A stretch of 64,000 nt of DNA from Mytilus trossulus (GCF_036588685.1 NC_086380.1:35230692-35294691); one strand, 5' to 3'; counted from the stretch's first letter, positions 49,231-60,861 are shown. Numbers and translations: made by a program. The notes: a model not told the origin generated them from the sequence alone.

Positions 49231-49640
49231 AAAGAAGATGTGATATGATTGCCAATGAGACAACTATCCACAAAAGACAAAAATGACACAAACATTAACA
49301 ATTTTAGGTCACCGTACGGCCTTCAACAATTTGCTATATATATAGCAAAGCCCATACCGCATTTAGTCAGCTATAAAAGGTCCCGATAAGACAATGTAAA
49401 ACAATTCAAGCGAGAAAACTAACGGCCTTATTTATGTAAAAACAAATATGTAATCCATAAACAAACGACAACCACTGAATTACAGGCTCCTGATTTGGGA
49501 CAGGCACATACATAAATAATGTGGCGGGGTTAAACATGTTAGCGGGACCCCAACCCTCCCCCTAACCTGGGACAGTGGTATAACAGTACAACATAAGAAC
49601 GAACTATAAAAATCAGTTGAAAAAGGCTTTACTCATCAGA
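49231..49640 (+). repeat. Interspersed repeat R1, long copy
   Basis: It runs from AAAGAAGATGTGATATGATT through GGTCACCGTACGGCCTTCAA, ACAGGCTCCTGATTTGGGAC and ATGTTAGCGGGACCCCAACC to CCTAACCTGGGACAGTGGTA and CAACATAAGAACGAACTATA. It is the most complete R1 in the window and defines both ends of the family. Confidence 0.7.
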
Positions 49641-50411
49641 TAGACAAAAAATAAAAGTGGACGTGGCCGGGCATACAGTAATAATTCTTAATAGAGCTAT
49701 AAAACCATTAACAGGTTTATTCAGTGTTGACTACTGTATTGTGTCAGATTCATGGACACTCTAGACACTTGCTAAGTTTATGTTAGACCTTTTTGGGGTT
49801 AAAAGCATAAATATCATGATGGCTTTTAACCTGGGAAGGAGTAACCTCCCTTGATGCTTATAATAAAGAGAGTATTTTGGGAAATTTATCATCCCCAGAA
49901 CATTCTCGGTGGATTATTTATTTATTATAACGCATAAAAATTCACATGTGAAAGTAAAAGCTATTTTGAAAAACGAATTTTGTTCATTCGGAAATATGTA
50001 TTGTAAATAACAAAAAAATGTGCGTTACAATTGTATGACATCTAAGTTGAACTAAAAGCAATAATACGTCATCAAATATGATAGCCTCGACACGAGAAAC
50101 TCAGACGAGAACAACTTTTAAACCTTAGCCCACAAAGATTTATAATTGTTCAATCCTCATGCAGAACACATTGTCACTGTGCTATTTCTTATAGTATTCA
50201 GTAATTGATGTAGTAAGATACTAACATGTTACGGGAACGACAATAAAAAAGGTGTGTCTTACTTCTAAACGAATATTCTGATACCCAATTAAATTTAGAA
50301 AAAGATAATCTGATGAGGCAGATGCTACGGGGCGCCGAATGGGACTCTTGTGGTTTTGTACAAAATTCAATTCTGTCATAACAAAATCATTTTTGTCTTT
50401 ACAAACCTATG

Positions 50412-51832
50412 TACGGGGCGCCGAATGGGACTCTTATGGTTTTGTACAAAATTCAATTCTGTCATAACAAAATCATTTTTGTCTTACAAAACTATGTGCT
50501 ACAGACTTGTTTTGTGAGAACTTCAGTTTTGTGATGACAAAATTCATTTGTGTAGACAAAATTCATTTTTGTCATGACAAAATTCATTTGTGTAGACAAA
50601 ATTCATTTGTGTAGACAAAATTCATATTTGTCATGACAAAAGTCAATTTTGTCTAAAAGGTTTATATTTGCATACAAAATTGACTTTTGTTACCTGATAT
50701 GGAAATTAAATCACAAAAGTCAATTGTGTGAGGTAAGATTCAATTTTGTAAGACAAAATTGACTTTTGTTAGACAAAATTAACTTTTGTGAGACAAAATT
50801 GACTTTTGTGAGATTTGTCAATTTTGTTGAGACAAAAGTCAATTTTGTTAATTTTGTTGAGACAAAAGTCAATTTTGTCAATTTTGTTGAGACAAAAATC
50901 AATTTTGTCAATTTTGTTGAGACAAAAGTCAATTTTGTCAATTTTGTTGAGACAAAAGTCAATTTTGTTGAGACAAAAGTCAATTTTGTTGAGACAAAAG
51001 TCAATTTTGTCAATTTTGTTGAGACAAATGTCAATTTTGTCAATTTTGTTGAGACAAAAGTCAATTTTGTGACAACAAAATTCATTTTTGTGACGTCAAA
51101 ATTCAATTTTGTAACAACAAAATTGACTTTTATGAGACAAAATTGACTTTCGAAAGACAAAATTGACTTTCGTGAGACAAAAATCAATTTTGTTCAGACA
51201 AAATTCAATAATGTCAATTTTGTTGAGACAAAAGTCAATTTTGTCAATTTTGTTGAGACATATTTCAATTTTGTCAAATTTGTTGAGACAAAGGTCAATT
51301 TTGTCTCAATTTTGTCTCACAAAAGTCAATTTTGTCTATTTTGTTGATCACATTGGTCAATTTTGTCTCACAAAAGTCAATTTTGTCAATTTTGTTGAGA
51401 CAAAAGTCAATTTTGTCTCACAAAAGTCAATTTTGTCTCACAAAAGTCAATTTTGTGTAACAAAAGTCAATTTTGTGTAACAAAAGTCAATTTTGTGTAA
51501 CAAAAGTCAATTTTGTGTAACAAAAGTCAATTTTGTGTAACAAAAGTCGATTTTGTATGTAAATTAGTTCACAGAAACCAAACTAAACTAATCTGAAAAC
51601 AAAATTGACTTTTGTCGTCTAATTTTCAAATTAGGTAACAAAAGTCAAGTTTGTGTAACAAAAATGAATTTTGTCATGACAAAAGTGACTTTTGTCCGCT
51701 GATAGATAATTTTGTATGACAAAATTTTAAATTTGTAGTATGATACAAATTTTGTTAAACTGAACTAACTTTTGTTCGTACAAAATTGAATTTTGAGTAC
51801 AAAACCACAAGAGTCCCATTCGGCGCCCCGTA
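50412..51832. mobile_element. Inner copy of the same element, CTATG duplication
   Basis: CTATG at 50407-50411 and 51833-51837 flanks a 1421-bp element with the same TACGGGGCGCC termini, inserted in the same orientation into the outer element. The uninterrupted outer sequence can be read as ACAAACCTATG joined to CTATGTGCTACAGACTTG with one CTATG removed. It matches the inner copy's own AAAACTATGTGCTACAGACT. The inner copy has more of the 30-bp repeat units (50815-51080). Confidence 0.85.
50740..51560. repeat. 30-bp palindromic tandem repeats
   Basis: Units of the form GACAAAAGTCAATTTTGT plus CAATTTTGTTGA repeat with a 30-bp period, interrupted by shorter 18-bp units such as CAAAAGTCAATTTTGTGTAA. 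Each CAAAAGTCAATTTTG is a near-palindrome, so the DNA can fold into many small hairpins. A second such array lies at 52060-52300. Because 30 and 18 are multiples of three without stops, several frames stay open on both strands. Confidence 0.8.
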
Positions 51833-53099
51833 CTATGTGCTACAGACTTGTTTTGTGAGAACTTCAATTTTGTGATGACAAAATTCATTTGTGTAGACAA
51901 AATTCATTTGTGTAGACAAAATTCATTTGTGTAGACAAAATTCATTTGTGTAAAACAAAATTCATTTTTGTCATGACAAAATTTATATCTGTCATGACAA
52001 AAGTCAATTTTGTCTAAAAGGTATGCAAATATAAACATATTTTGCGAGACAAAAGTAAATTTTGTTAATTTTGTTCAATTTTGTCAATTTTGTTGAGACA
52101 AAAGTCAATTTTGTTGAGACAAAAATCAATTTTGTCAATTTTGTTGAGACAAAAATCAATTTTGTCAATTTTGTTGAGACAAAAATCAATTTTGTTAATT
52201 TTGTTGAGACAAAAGTCAATTTTGTCAATTTTGTTGAGACAAAAGTCAATTTTGTCAATTTTGTCAATTTTGTTGAGACAAAAGTCAATTTTGTGATGAC
52301 AAAATTCAATTTTGTAACATCTGACTTTCGTGAGACAAAACTGACTTTCGTGAGACAAAAATCAATTTTGTTGAGACAAAATATTCAATTTTGTTTGTTG
52401 AGACAAAATTCAATTTTGTCAATTTTGTTCAATTTTGTTGAGACAAGATTTAATTTTGTCAATTTTGTCTCACATTGGTCAATTTTGTCTCACAAAAGTC
52501 AATTTTGTCAATTTTGTTGAGACAAAAGTCTATTTTGTCTCACAAAAGTCAATTTTGTCAATTTTGTTGAGACAAAAGTCTATTTTGTCAATTTTATCTC
52601 ACAAAAGTCAATTTTGTGTAACAAAAGTCGATTTTGTATGCAAATTAGTTCACAGAAACCAAACTCAACTAATTTGAATACAAAATTGACTTTTGTCGCC
52701 CAATTTTCAAATTAGGTAACAAAAGTAAAGTCTGTGTAACAAAAATGAATTTTGTCATGACAAAAATGAATTTTGTCCGCTGACAGATAATTTTGTATGA
52801 CAAAATTTTAAATTTGTAGTATGATACAAATTTTGTTAAATTGAACTCATTTTTGTTGAACAAAAGTCACTTTTGTCCGTACAAATTGAATTTTGAGTAC
52901 AAAACCACAAGAGTCCCATTCGGCGCCCCGTAGATGCATGACAAATGAAATATTCTAACTTCATATTTTCTTCTTACCTCATTGTGTTAAAAATTGAATA
53001 AAAAAATCTGGCTCAGATATCCCCCTGATATATTTGCCACTGGCAACCAACAATCAATTATTATATAGGTCGTTTTACAAAGAAACTTAAGTTCCAACT

Positions 53100-53258
53100 T
53101 CTTCAGGATAAGTAGCCCTTTTCGGTGTGCAAGGCAAAGCTCTGGGTTGTTTAAAGACCGTACTTTGACATATATATACTAGTTTACTGTTACAAATTTT
53201 GACTTGGATTGGCAGTTGTCTCATTAGCACTTATACCACATCTTCTTATATCTTAGAT
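53100..53258 (+). repeat. Interspersed repeat R2, diverged
   Basis: TCGGTGTGCAAGGCAAAGCT, AGACCGTACTTTGACATATA, GGCAGTTGTCTCATTAGCAC and TATACCACATCTTCTTATAT mark the right half of R2. Confidence 0.5.
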
Positions 53259-53780
53259 GAAATTTGATATTTTAACTTTCAAATTCCTTTTGACCAAACA
53301 CCTCTTCTTATATTTACTTGACTTTCAAATATTTGATAATTTTCAGCGTTCTGTATAATAATAATAATAAATATATATTTTATTATAGTGTCACATATTG
53401 ATTGACAATATTTACAAATCACAGTATACAATAAAACAATCAATACCCAGTCATAAATTTGACTTATGAGACACTTAACACATGCTATATACATTATTAA
53501 TATAGTTTAACGGTAAAAATCATAAAATTATCATCAAATAAGTTAAAACGTGTTTATGCGTTTAAAAGCATATATACTTGAGGAAAAAATAAAATCCGAA
53601 ATGAATGTTGTTAAAAAAGTATGGAAATAAGTTAAAAAGAATAAAATATTTATTCTAAGTTTTTAAATAATTTCATCTAAAGATTAACGATTACATATTT
53701 AATTATCTTATAAAAAATTAATCGCAGTGACTTTAAAATCATAAAATAGATTTTTACAACTAGTATGTTATAAGTAATAA

Positions 53781-54090
53781 TTAAGAAAATAATTTTCGTC
53801 TCATAAAACTCGTATGTAAACATTTGCTTAAACATTTTTGACTATCAGAACATTTCATTATTTCAACAAGTTTGACATCATCATTTAACATTGAGAAATT
53901 GTCAATATATTTTGAACATTCGAACAACAATTCAAACCTAATGTCATCATATAAGGAACATTGCAAAAGAAAATGTTTTTCAGATTCAACACTATTTAAG
54001 GAACAAAATTTACAAAGTCTAGGTAAAATGGCTTTTGCTTTACTTAAATTTAACTGTTTTTTCAAGAGCAGCATTGGTCAGTGTATGGCC
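53781..54090 (-). pseudogene. LINE ORF2 C-terminal relic with CCHC motif
   Basis: The frame reads RLCKFCSLNSVESEKHFLLQ followed by CSLYDDIR, then KLVEIMKCSD and a basic end RRK. The C-x2-C-x10-H-x4-C pattern followed by Y..IR is the usual end of many animal LINE ORF2 proteins. Only about 97 codons are open and no reverse transcriptase lies upstream (54090-55570 shows only AT-rich sequence and weak dispersed repeats), so it is a 5'-truncated relic. Confidence 0.6.
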
Positions 54091-55599
54091 AAAATATTTA
54101 AACTATCAAATCTAAAATTAAACGATATTTTGAATTTTAAAATTTCAATTATTTGGTAAAAATTTCTAAATTTCTAAACTTTTATAAATTGGAAGTTTGA
54201 AATTCTGAAACCGTCTGAAACTTTGATCAAAATTCCAAAAACTAAAATTTAATAACTTAAAAAATTTGAATTAATAAATCTTACAAGTAAAGGACCTATA
54301 TATTCAGTATAATCTGGATTGGGTTGACAGAATAAAGATTAACGGGCAAATATAATAAAAGGGTTATAAATTATGAAAAAAAAGATATTTTTTCGAAAAT
54401 ATGTAGAGCCTAGAGGTGAAGCGGGATATAGATAAGGAAGAGATATTGGGTCCATCTACAAAATTATAAATGCAGAACAGAAAGACCCCCGCATTCAGAC
54501 CTTTGTATGGAGTATCATGACATAAAGTCATTATTTTGAAGGATTACACTGAAAGTTGCAGTACACCATCCAACCAGGAAGGTCACGGTATCGGATCAAC
54601 TTTGGAAATAAATGTAAAACGGCTTAAAACCTTCCTGGTATCATATCAATAGATTAAGGAACGACCATCTAACTCCAAGGGGGAGCAGGGGGTGTTATGT
54701 TTTTACCAAAAGGATCATATTGTGATCCCCAATGCGATGCAAAAATAAATTTTAAATCCATATTGTTTTTCCTGAAAAAAAATTTAATTGATTGATAGCG
54801 GTGAAAAAAATAAAATGCATCAAACAAAAAACAGAAGCCCTCAACCAAAAGACAAATGGTTGCTCCCTGAATATGGAATAGCAAGCCATTGTTCAATGTA
54901 CAGATGAAGCATGGTCGACTGAAGCAATCTGAACACTTTCGCTCCTATCCACCCGCCACCCAACCCCCTTTAGTATCTTTAAAGATTAAAGAAGATAACA
55001 TTCCGCTGTTTCCGAAAGTTTGTGCATATCTACATAATGATTAATGTTATGTACTGATACGATACGCCATATGGTTATGGCAAAGAGAACATTTACAGAA
55101 ATAATAGAGAATAAGAGAACGACAATTTCAAGTGTGTGTGTGGGGAAGGGGGTATTTTTTTTTCGAAAAAAAATATTCTGATTCCAAATTTGATGAAAAA
55201 CTGCAGCTAACTCAAAAAAATATTCTGATTTCAGATTTTCCACACACCTTATAGTGTTAAATATTGAAAACAAAATTTGATTGATAGCGTTTAAAAAAAT
55301 AAATGAAAATATTCGCGAGAAAACAATTCTGAATAAGAAAAAATCCTGTAAGTCTAGGACTTTAAGTCTTGCCGTAAACCGAGGGATATCTCAAAAGGAA
55401 GATTAAATTATTTCCTTGTAAAATCCATGAAAAAAAATCCCAATTCTATCAGTTAAATAAAATGTCGGCATGCCTTATGTTGACATTTTAACACTTCACT
55501 TATTACAAGTGAACTCAGTTTATATACCAAATTAATATGCCAGAAGCTATATTTTTGTTATGTTGTAGAGTTATATCATATATGTATATAGAAGGAGAT

Positions 55600-56780
55600 C
55601 GTAGTTACCACCCTTTATTTCATCCAGTTGAATGGGACTGGGTGGTGGGTGACGGGGATTGTGGGTGAATGGGACTGGGTAGATAAATGGGACTTGGTGG
55701 TGGGTGAATGGGACTGGGTGGGTGAATGGGACTGTGTGGATAAATGGGACTTGGTGGTGTGTGAATAGGACTGGGTGGTCGGTGAAAGGGGAGAGTGGTG
55801 AGTGGAAGGTGAATGAAAGGGGATGGTGGTGTGAGTGACAGGTGAGTGAAAGGGGATAGTGGTGAGTGAAAGGGATGGTGATTGAAGGGGATGGTGGTGA
55901 GTGAAAGAGAGAGGTGAACGAGAACGAAAATAGTCGGTGAATGAGAATGAGAGTTGTGGGTGAACGAGTGTGGTGAACGAGTGTGGTGAGTGAACGAGTG
56001 TGGTGAGGAATGGGGTTGGGGGGGGGGGGGGGGGGGGGTGATGTGTGAGTGGGGGATGGGTAGACGATTGAGTGGTGGTTGAACAAGATAAGTGGTCGAA
56101 TGACAGTGAGTGGGGAGATGATTGAGAGTGGGTGGTTGAATGGGGATGGGTGGATGATTAAGTGGTGGATGAACGAGGGTAGTGGGTGAATGAGTGGGGG
56201 GATAATTGAGAGTAGGTGGTTGAAAGTGGGTCGTTGAATGAGAATGAGTGGGTGGGTGAATGAGGGTGGACTAGTGGGTGAGAGTGCATGAATGAAAGAG
56301 GTTGGGTAAAAGAGAAAATATTGGGATACTCATGAATGGTAAGATGGCATATCATAGTGGGTGAATGTGGAAGGGTGAATAAGAGTTGGTGGTGGCGGTG
56401 AATGAGAGGGGTGGTGGAGGGTGAGAGGGTGAATGAGAGTGAGTGATGAGTGAATGAGAGGGCGTGTTGGAGGGTGAGAAGGTGAATGAGAGTAGGTGAA
56501 TGAGAGTGGGTGAATGAGAGTGCGGTGAATGAGATGGGTGGTGGATGGTGAGAGTGGGAATGAGAGTGAGTGATGAGTGGCTGAGAGGGCGTGGTGGAGG
56601 GTGAGAAGGTGGATGAGGGTGGGTGAATGTGAAAGGATAAATGTGAAAGGGTAAATGTGAAAGTGTGAATGAGAGTGGGTGAATAAGAAGGGGGTGAATG
56701 AGAGGTGTGGTGGAGGGTGACAGTGGGAATGAAAGTGGGTGAATGAGAGTGGGTGGATGATAGTGGTGGGTTTTGTTGGT
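55600..56780. repeat. G-rich minisatellite (GGGTGAATGAGAGT-like) with a 21-bp G tract
   Basis: About 1.2 kb of degenerate units such as GGGTGAATGAGAGTGGGTGA and GAATGGGACTGGGTGG fill this stretch, with almost all the G on the plus strand. A run of 21 G lies at 56018-56038. Unit length drifts around 12-18 bp. Long open frames on the minus strand give His/Ser/Pro-rich proteins and are by-products of the repeat. Many GGG runs could form G-quadruplexes. Confidence 0.8.
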
Positions 56781-56889
56781 GCATTTTCGCATGTTGCGGG
56801 AAAATTATTATGGCGATTATAATTTATTATTTGCAAAAGCTTTTGGCGAGATAAATCAAACGATTTGATTTCAATTTGCATCCATCTTG

Positions 56890-57145
56890 TTTACAACTAT
56901 AAGTCACCGTACGCCCTTCAACAACGAGAAAAACCCATACTAGTACATAGTTAGCTATGAAAGGGCTCGAAATTACAAGAGAAAAAAATTCAAACGAGAA
57001 AAAAAATGGTATAATTTATGCATAAAATATTGAACAAAAAACAAAACAAATATGTAACACAGCACTGCACAAACGACAAACACTGAATAAATATAGGCTC
57101 CTGACTTGGGAACGCAGACACATATTGTGGTGGGGTTAAACTAGA
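56890..57145 (+). repeat. Interspersed repeat R1, truncated
   Basis: ACAACTATAAGTCACCGTAC, GCCCTTCAACAACGAG, AGCTATGAAAGGGCTC and GGCTCCTGACTTGGGA belong to R1. The start of the family is missing. It ends at TGTGGTGGGGTTAAACTAG. From 57146 to 57514 nothing is recognised. Confidence 0.55.
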
Positions 57146-57518
57146 AAACATTTTAAAGATATTTCTGAATAGCTTTTTTCTTGAGTTTATATCACTTGAA
57201 TTTTTAAGTGTTTTTTGTTTTAACAGAGTCTTATAGCTATTGATCATGTTCATGTCGTTGGATTGTTGTCTAAATGACGTATATCACTGTCTCTTATTAT
57301 TCATACAAAAAGGTTTTAGAAGATTATTAAAATAAAACTTGTCTTTGGAAATTGTTCAGATATGTTATAAAACAAAATACCATTGGCTAGTAATAAGACA
57401 GATTCATGTAATGTCATACGGGAGTTTACAATACATTTTATGGCAAAGGTAATACGATACCGAATGATATATCTCCCGATGTCTAAAATATTTTGCACAA
57501 TTGCACTTTTAAATCGAG

Positions 57519-57710
57519 TGTAATGATCCTGTATGGGGGTTCGAGAGGCAAAACATTAACAGCTAATAAAATTACGTCCTTTAATGGCACTTGCAAAATG
57601 AAAAAGAGACAGTACATGTGGTTACGATTACATACATGTATATATCAAAATCATATACGGACTGAACAGTATTTCCGGAAACGCGGATTCAACCCCCTAT
57701 ATATATTACA
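57519..57710 (-). repeat. 3' LTR
   Basis: It matches 60670-60861 except CTGTATGGGGGTTCG here against CTGAATGGGGGTGCG there. The short frame crossing it (57493-57735) is not a gene. Confidence 0.85.
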
Positions 57711-57717
57711 TCCCCCC
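57711..57717 (-). other. Polypurine tract
   Basis: On the minus strand GGGGGGA directly precedes the 3' LTR start TGTAATATAT. This is the expected place and composition for the primer of plus-strand DNA synthesis. Confidence 0.6.
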
Positions 57718-59104
57718 GACAAAAGAAAAATGTAAATTTTGCTCAGGGTTGAATTCGCTTTACAATATATATGCACCAACTCATATACCATCTCAAAACA
57801 CAGCATGAAAAATTACAATTATCTGACGTTGCGAAATCTCAACTTTTGAAAGTTAGTAGTTATATATTTTTACAGATCCGAAATTGTTTCGTGATACATG
57901 TATCATTGAGTAATAAATTCAACAGAGCCCCTAACTCTTACAATGTTGTGAAAATGTCCTATAATGATCCCATTTCATAAGTTGCAAGTTTCAAAAAAAT
58001 ATATCAACAATCTCTCACAGAATCATGGTGCACCAAACCCATTTACGCACACACACTCTCATAAGACATATAAAATTGCTAACAGATAAAACATATCAGA
58101 AAGATACAATTCACGGGGTTTATTTATGAAATTATCTCGATATCACTAACATAGACCCTAGATAATACACTCCTCATAAAAGTTCCAAATACAGATTTCC
58201 GTCTTTATACCATGCAAAAAAAAAAAAAAAAAAAAAACACAACAAAAAAAACATTCTCTCTACATTTCCCTTAATGTGTTTGCTAATGAAACTGTATATC
58301 ACTATCGTGTTTCCTTAAAAATCCACTAAATACAAAATGAACCATATTCATACGATCTCATCAACATATTTCAAAAATAGTAAAGATCGATGTTCAATAT
58401 AAACATACAAAAATCGGCATTTCTCATAGAAAATAATTATTGAATTACAAATCTGAAAACGCAGTACCAACTTTCTGCTATTATGTTACAAAATTAAATA
58501 AATCAAATATTAATGACTAGATAATTCAAACTTGATACTCATGTGAATGAAATTGAAATAAAAATCTACATGTATAAAAATGTATTTAGCATAATGTCAT
58601 GTATACGCAATATCAACAATCGTTCATTATTTTCCTCAGAATAATAGAAAAAATCAAGCAAATTAAACATATATAATACGAATTGTTCAAGTATTTCAAA
58701 AAGATAAGTAATATCAACATATGCAAAAAAAATCTTAAGCAGTTAATAATCAGTTTCCATGTACATGTATATTATATATGCAAACAAACTAATGTCCGTA
58801 TATTTAAAAAAAAAAGTTCTTATTGAATAACATTGAAATAGGGCTCCGCTCTGTACTGAATTTCATCTGACATCATAGTAACGATTTGTCATGAGATAAA
58901 TCCCACGGACAAAAACATGAAAAGTTCGCCAGAAAAAGTCGTTGTACCATCATCAAAGGGCATTGTCATGAGATAAATCTCACGGACAATAAGTTCAAGA
59001 AAAACATCGCTGTACACAGATTAATAAATTGTCACAAGTATAATTACAAGATTGTACATGTACGTTATGTTGTCTACTAGGAGAGCGACTACGCCTTCTG
59101 GCAC

Positions 59105-60449
59105 TTATCGGTGGTCGCCCGAGGGAACGTGCCCAGTGTCCCCCGGGTTCGGACAGTTTCCCTGTTGTCTTGAAAAACGTAAACAGTGTGATGCTGAATG
59201 CCCATACTGACTACAGAGCTGACATTGTGAGCTTGGGTTCGCCTGACCTTCACCATCCCACATACAATCGCGCTTAAAATGTTGTGGCCCTTTACAAGCG
59301 TGACAATAAAAGGGTGGACGATCTTCGGACCGCCTGTTCAAATTGTAATCCCGCTGTTCTTTAGGGTAATCAGACTGACGGAAATTTTGATAATTTTGCC
59401 TGCGATTTTAAGATTGCTGTCTGGGCTGTTCTGATTGAGCTGAAAGTTTTTGTATTGCACTTGTCAAATCTTGAATTTGAGATTTCAGTTCATGTACGAC
59501 TGACGGGTTTTGTTCGGCAACAGCTTTGGGTGTATTTTGTTGTTTGATGGCAGAAACAGATATCTCATCATGTAACCTGTACCCGTATGCTTCGCCCATT
59601 TTGGCAGATGATAGTGCACCATTACTGTCTTTGTGGTTACCGGCCCTTACAAAGAAAGCTAACTTTTCGGGAAGACCCTTGATGAATTTGGTGAGAATTT
59701 CATGATCAGCTTTGTGTAATAATTGAGCTTTTTCTACAAGCTGGCAGTAAAAATCTTCGAGTGCTTGACCCGGTGACAACTTTAAATATGTGTTCAAAAA
59801 CCTCATTTTCTAGCATGATTGTTGGACTTTGCCAATCGAGATTTACATATTTTCTCTTAAGCAGTTCAATAAGTTTTTCCCAGGAGCTTTTGTCATTGAA
59901 TGTTAACGAGTTAAACCACGTGAGGGCCGGGCCCGTTAACTGGAGGTGAAAAGCTGCTATTCGCCTTTGGTATTCATAAGGCATGATATTATGTAGTGTA
60001 GCGAAAGAGTCAAATTCGCGCAAGAAAACAAGTCCATTTTCATGGGGATATCCCCCGAATTTCCTACACGGAGCTAATTTTTCCATGACAGCTGTATGCA
60101 CTATTCTAGGTATACTTGTATGTTCTAATCTAGGCGTACTTGTAGTGTAACATGCACTTGTGTTATAAGTCAAATTATTTTGATGCAATCTGTTAACCAA
60201 ACTTATTTGTGGTGTTAAAATTGGCATAGAACGATCTAATATGTTGGTTTGAGAGGGCCTAGTCGGGGCTAATAAATGTAAACTTTGATCTAATTCTTGG
60301 TTTTGAGAAGGCCTAGTCGGTGCCAATAAATATGAACTTAAAAGTGAATCGTCGGTAAATTCGTCGTCCGTTTCAACTAATGAGTGTAAACTTAAAGTAG
60401 ACTCACCATCGCTCATATCATTTAAATTGCTATATTTCGGCGCCGACAT
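59105..60449 (-). pseudogene. gag: Gag polyprotein with two zinc knuckles, broken
   Basis: The protein would form the capsid-like particle and bind the element's RNA. From ATG 60449 (MSAPKYSNLNDMSD) a Ser/Thr-rich N-terminal part contains LLAPTRPSQ twice. A Retrotrans_gag-like core follows (AFHLQLTGPALTWFNSL, SSWEKLIELLKRKY). One base is gained or lost near 59800 at a T5 run, after which the frame resumes with FLNTYLKLSPGQALEDFYCQ. A TAA at 59410-59408 interrupts in frame, after PRQQS. Beyond it come CHACKGPQHFKRDC and CQLCSQYGHSASHC, two CX2CX4HX4C zinc knuckles of the nucleocapsid. The frame ends at 59105. No protease follows. With nearly identical LTRs these breaks are either recent or were carried by the master copy. 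Confidence 0.85.
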
Positions 60450-60652
60450 CAACGAAGAAAAAAACCAACACTGTAATGAGATAAATCTCACGTACAGATC
60501 AAAAATTAAATGTGCATGTTAAATAATACGCCTGTAATGAGATAAATCTCACGTACAGAAAACTGCGATTCATAAGGCAACTTGAAGAAAATCATTATAA
60601 AAATTTGACCACCCACGTGGTTTTCTCACTTCAGTGAAAATTATGGGAAAAA

Positions 60653-60669
60653 CAATGGGTCCTACACCA
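60653..60669 (-). other. Primer binding site
   Basis: Immediately inside the 5' LTR the minus strand reads TGGTGTAGGACCCATTG. The leading TGG pairs with the CCA end of a tRNA. Which tRNA it is cannot be told without a tRNA set. Confidence 0.6.
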
Positions 60670-60861
60670 TGTAATGATCCTGAATGGGGGTGCGAGAGGC
60701 AAAACATTAACAGCTAATAAAATTACGTCCTTTAATGGCACTTGCAAAATGAAAAAGAGACAGTACATGTGGTTACGATTACATACATGTATATATCAAA
60801 ATCATATACGGACTGAACAGTATTTCCGGAAACGCGGATTCAACCCCCTATATATATTACA
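60670..60861 (-). repeat. 5' LTR
   Basis: A 192-bp repeat with TGT...ACA ends. The element's transcription should start here on the minus strand; no clear TATA box can be singled out in its AT-rich part (TATATATTAC). Confidence 0.85.

Larger units (their letters stand above)
50326..52932. mobile_element. Outer TIR element with 5-bp duplication (GATGC)
   Basis: GATGC at 50321-50325 and 52933-52937 flanks ends that read TACGGGGCGCCGAATGGGAC and its exact reverse complement. The terminal match is about 36 bp. The interior is made of (gA)CAAAAGTCAATTTTGT-type palindromic repeats with no credible gene. Removing the inner copy (50412-51832) and one duplicated CTATG leaves an element of about 1181 bp. 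No superfamily with this terminus and a 5-bp duplication comes to mind; Transib uses 5 bp but has CAC-type ends. Confidence 0.85.
57519..60861 (-). mobile_element. Gag-only LTR retrotransposon (Ty3/Gypsy-like)
   Basis: Two 192-bp direct repeats, 57519-57710 and 60670-60861, begin TGTAATGATCCTG and end TATATATTACA, and are flanked by CGAG (57515-57518 and 60862-60865). They differ at two positions, so insertion is recent. Read on the minus strand, a PBS beginning TGGTGTAGGACCC follows the 5' LTR directly, and a GGGGGGA tract precedes the 3' LTR. The only gene is gag. About 1.4 kb (57711-59104) between gag and the 3' LTR is AT-rich with no protease, reverse transcriptase or integrase in any frame. 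The element therefore depended on an autonomous partner. Confidence 0.88.

Noticed and set aside
50720-52677. Several overlapping open frames of 70-155 codons on both strands
   Set aside because: They arise from 18- and 30-bp repeats without stop codons in any phase; the predicted proteins are simple repeats such as NFVETKV or KLTFVST.
55571-56881. Four long minus-strand frames (146-208 codons) rich in His, Ser, Pro and Thr
   Set aside because: They overlap each other in different frames and are translations of the G-rich minisatellite.
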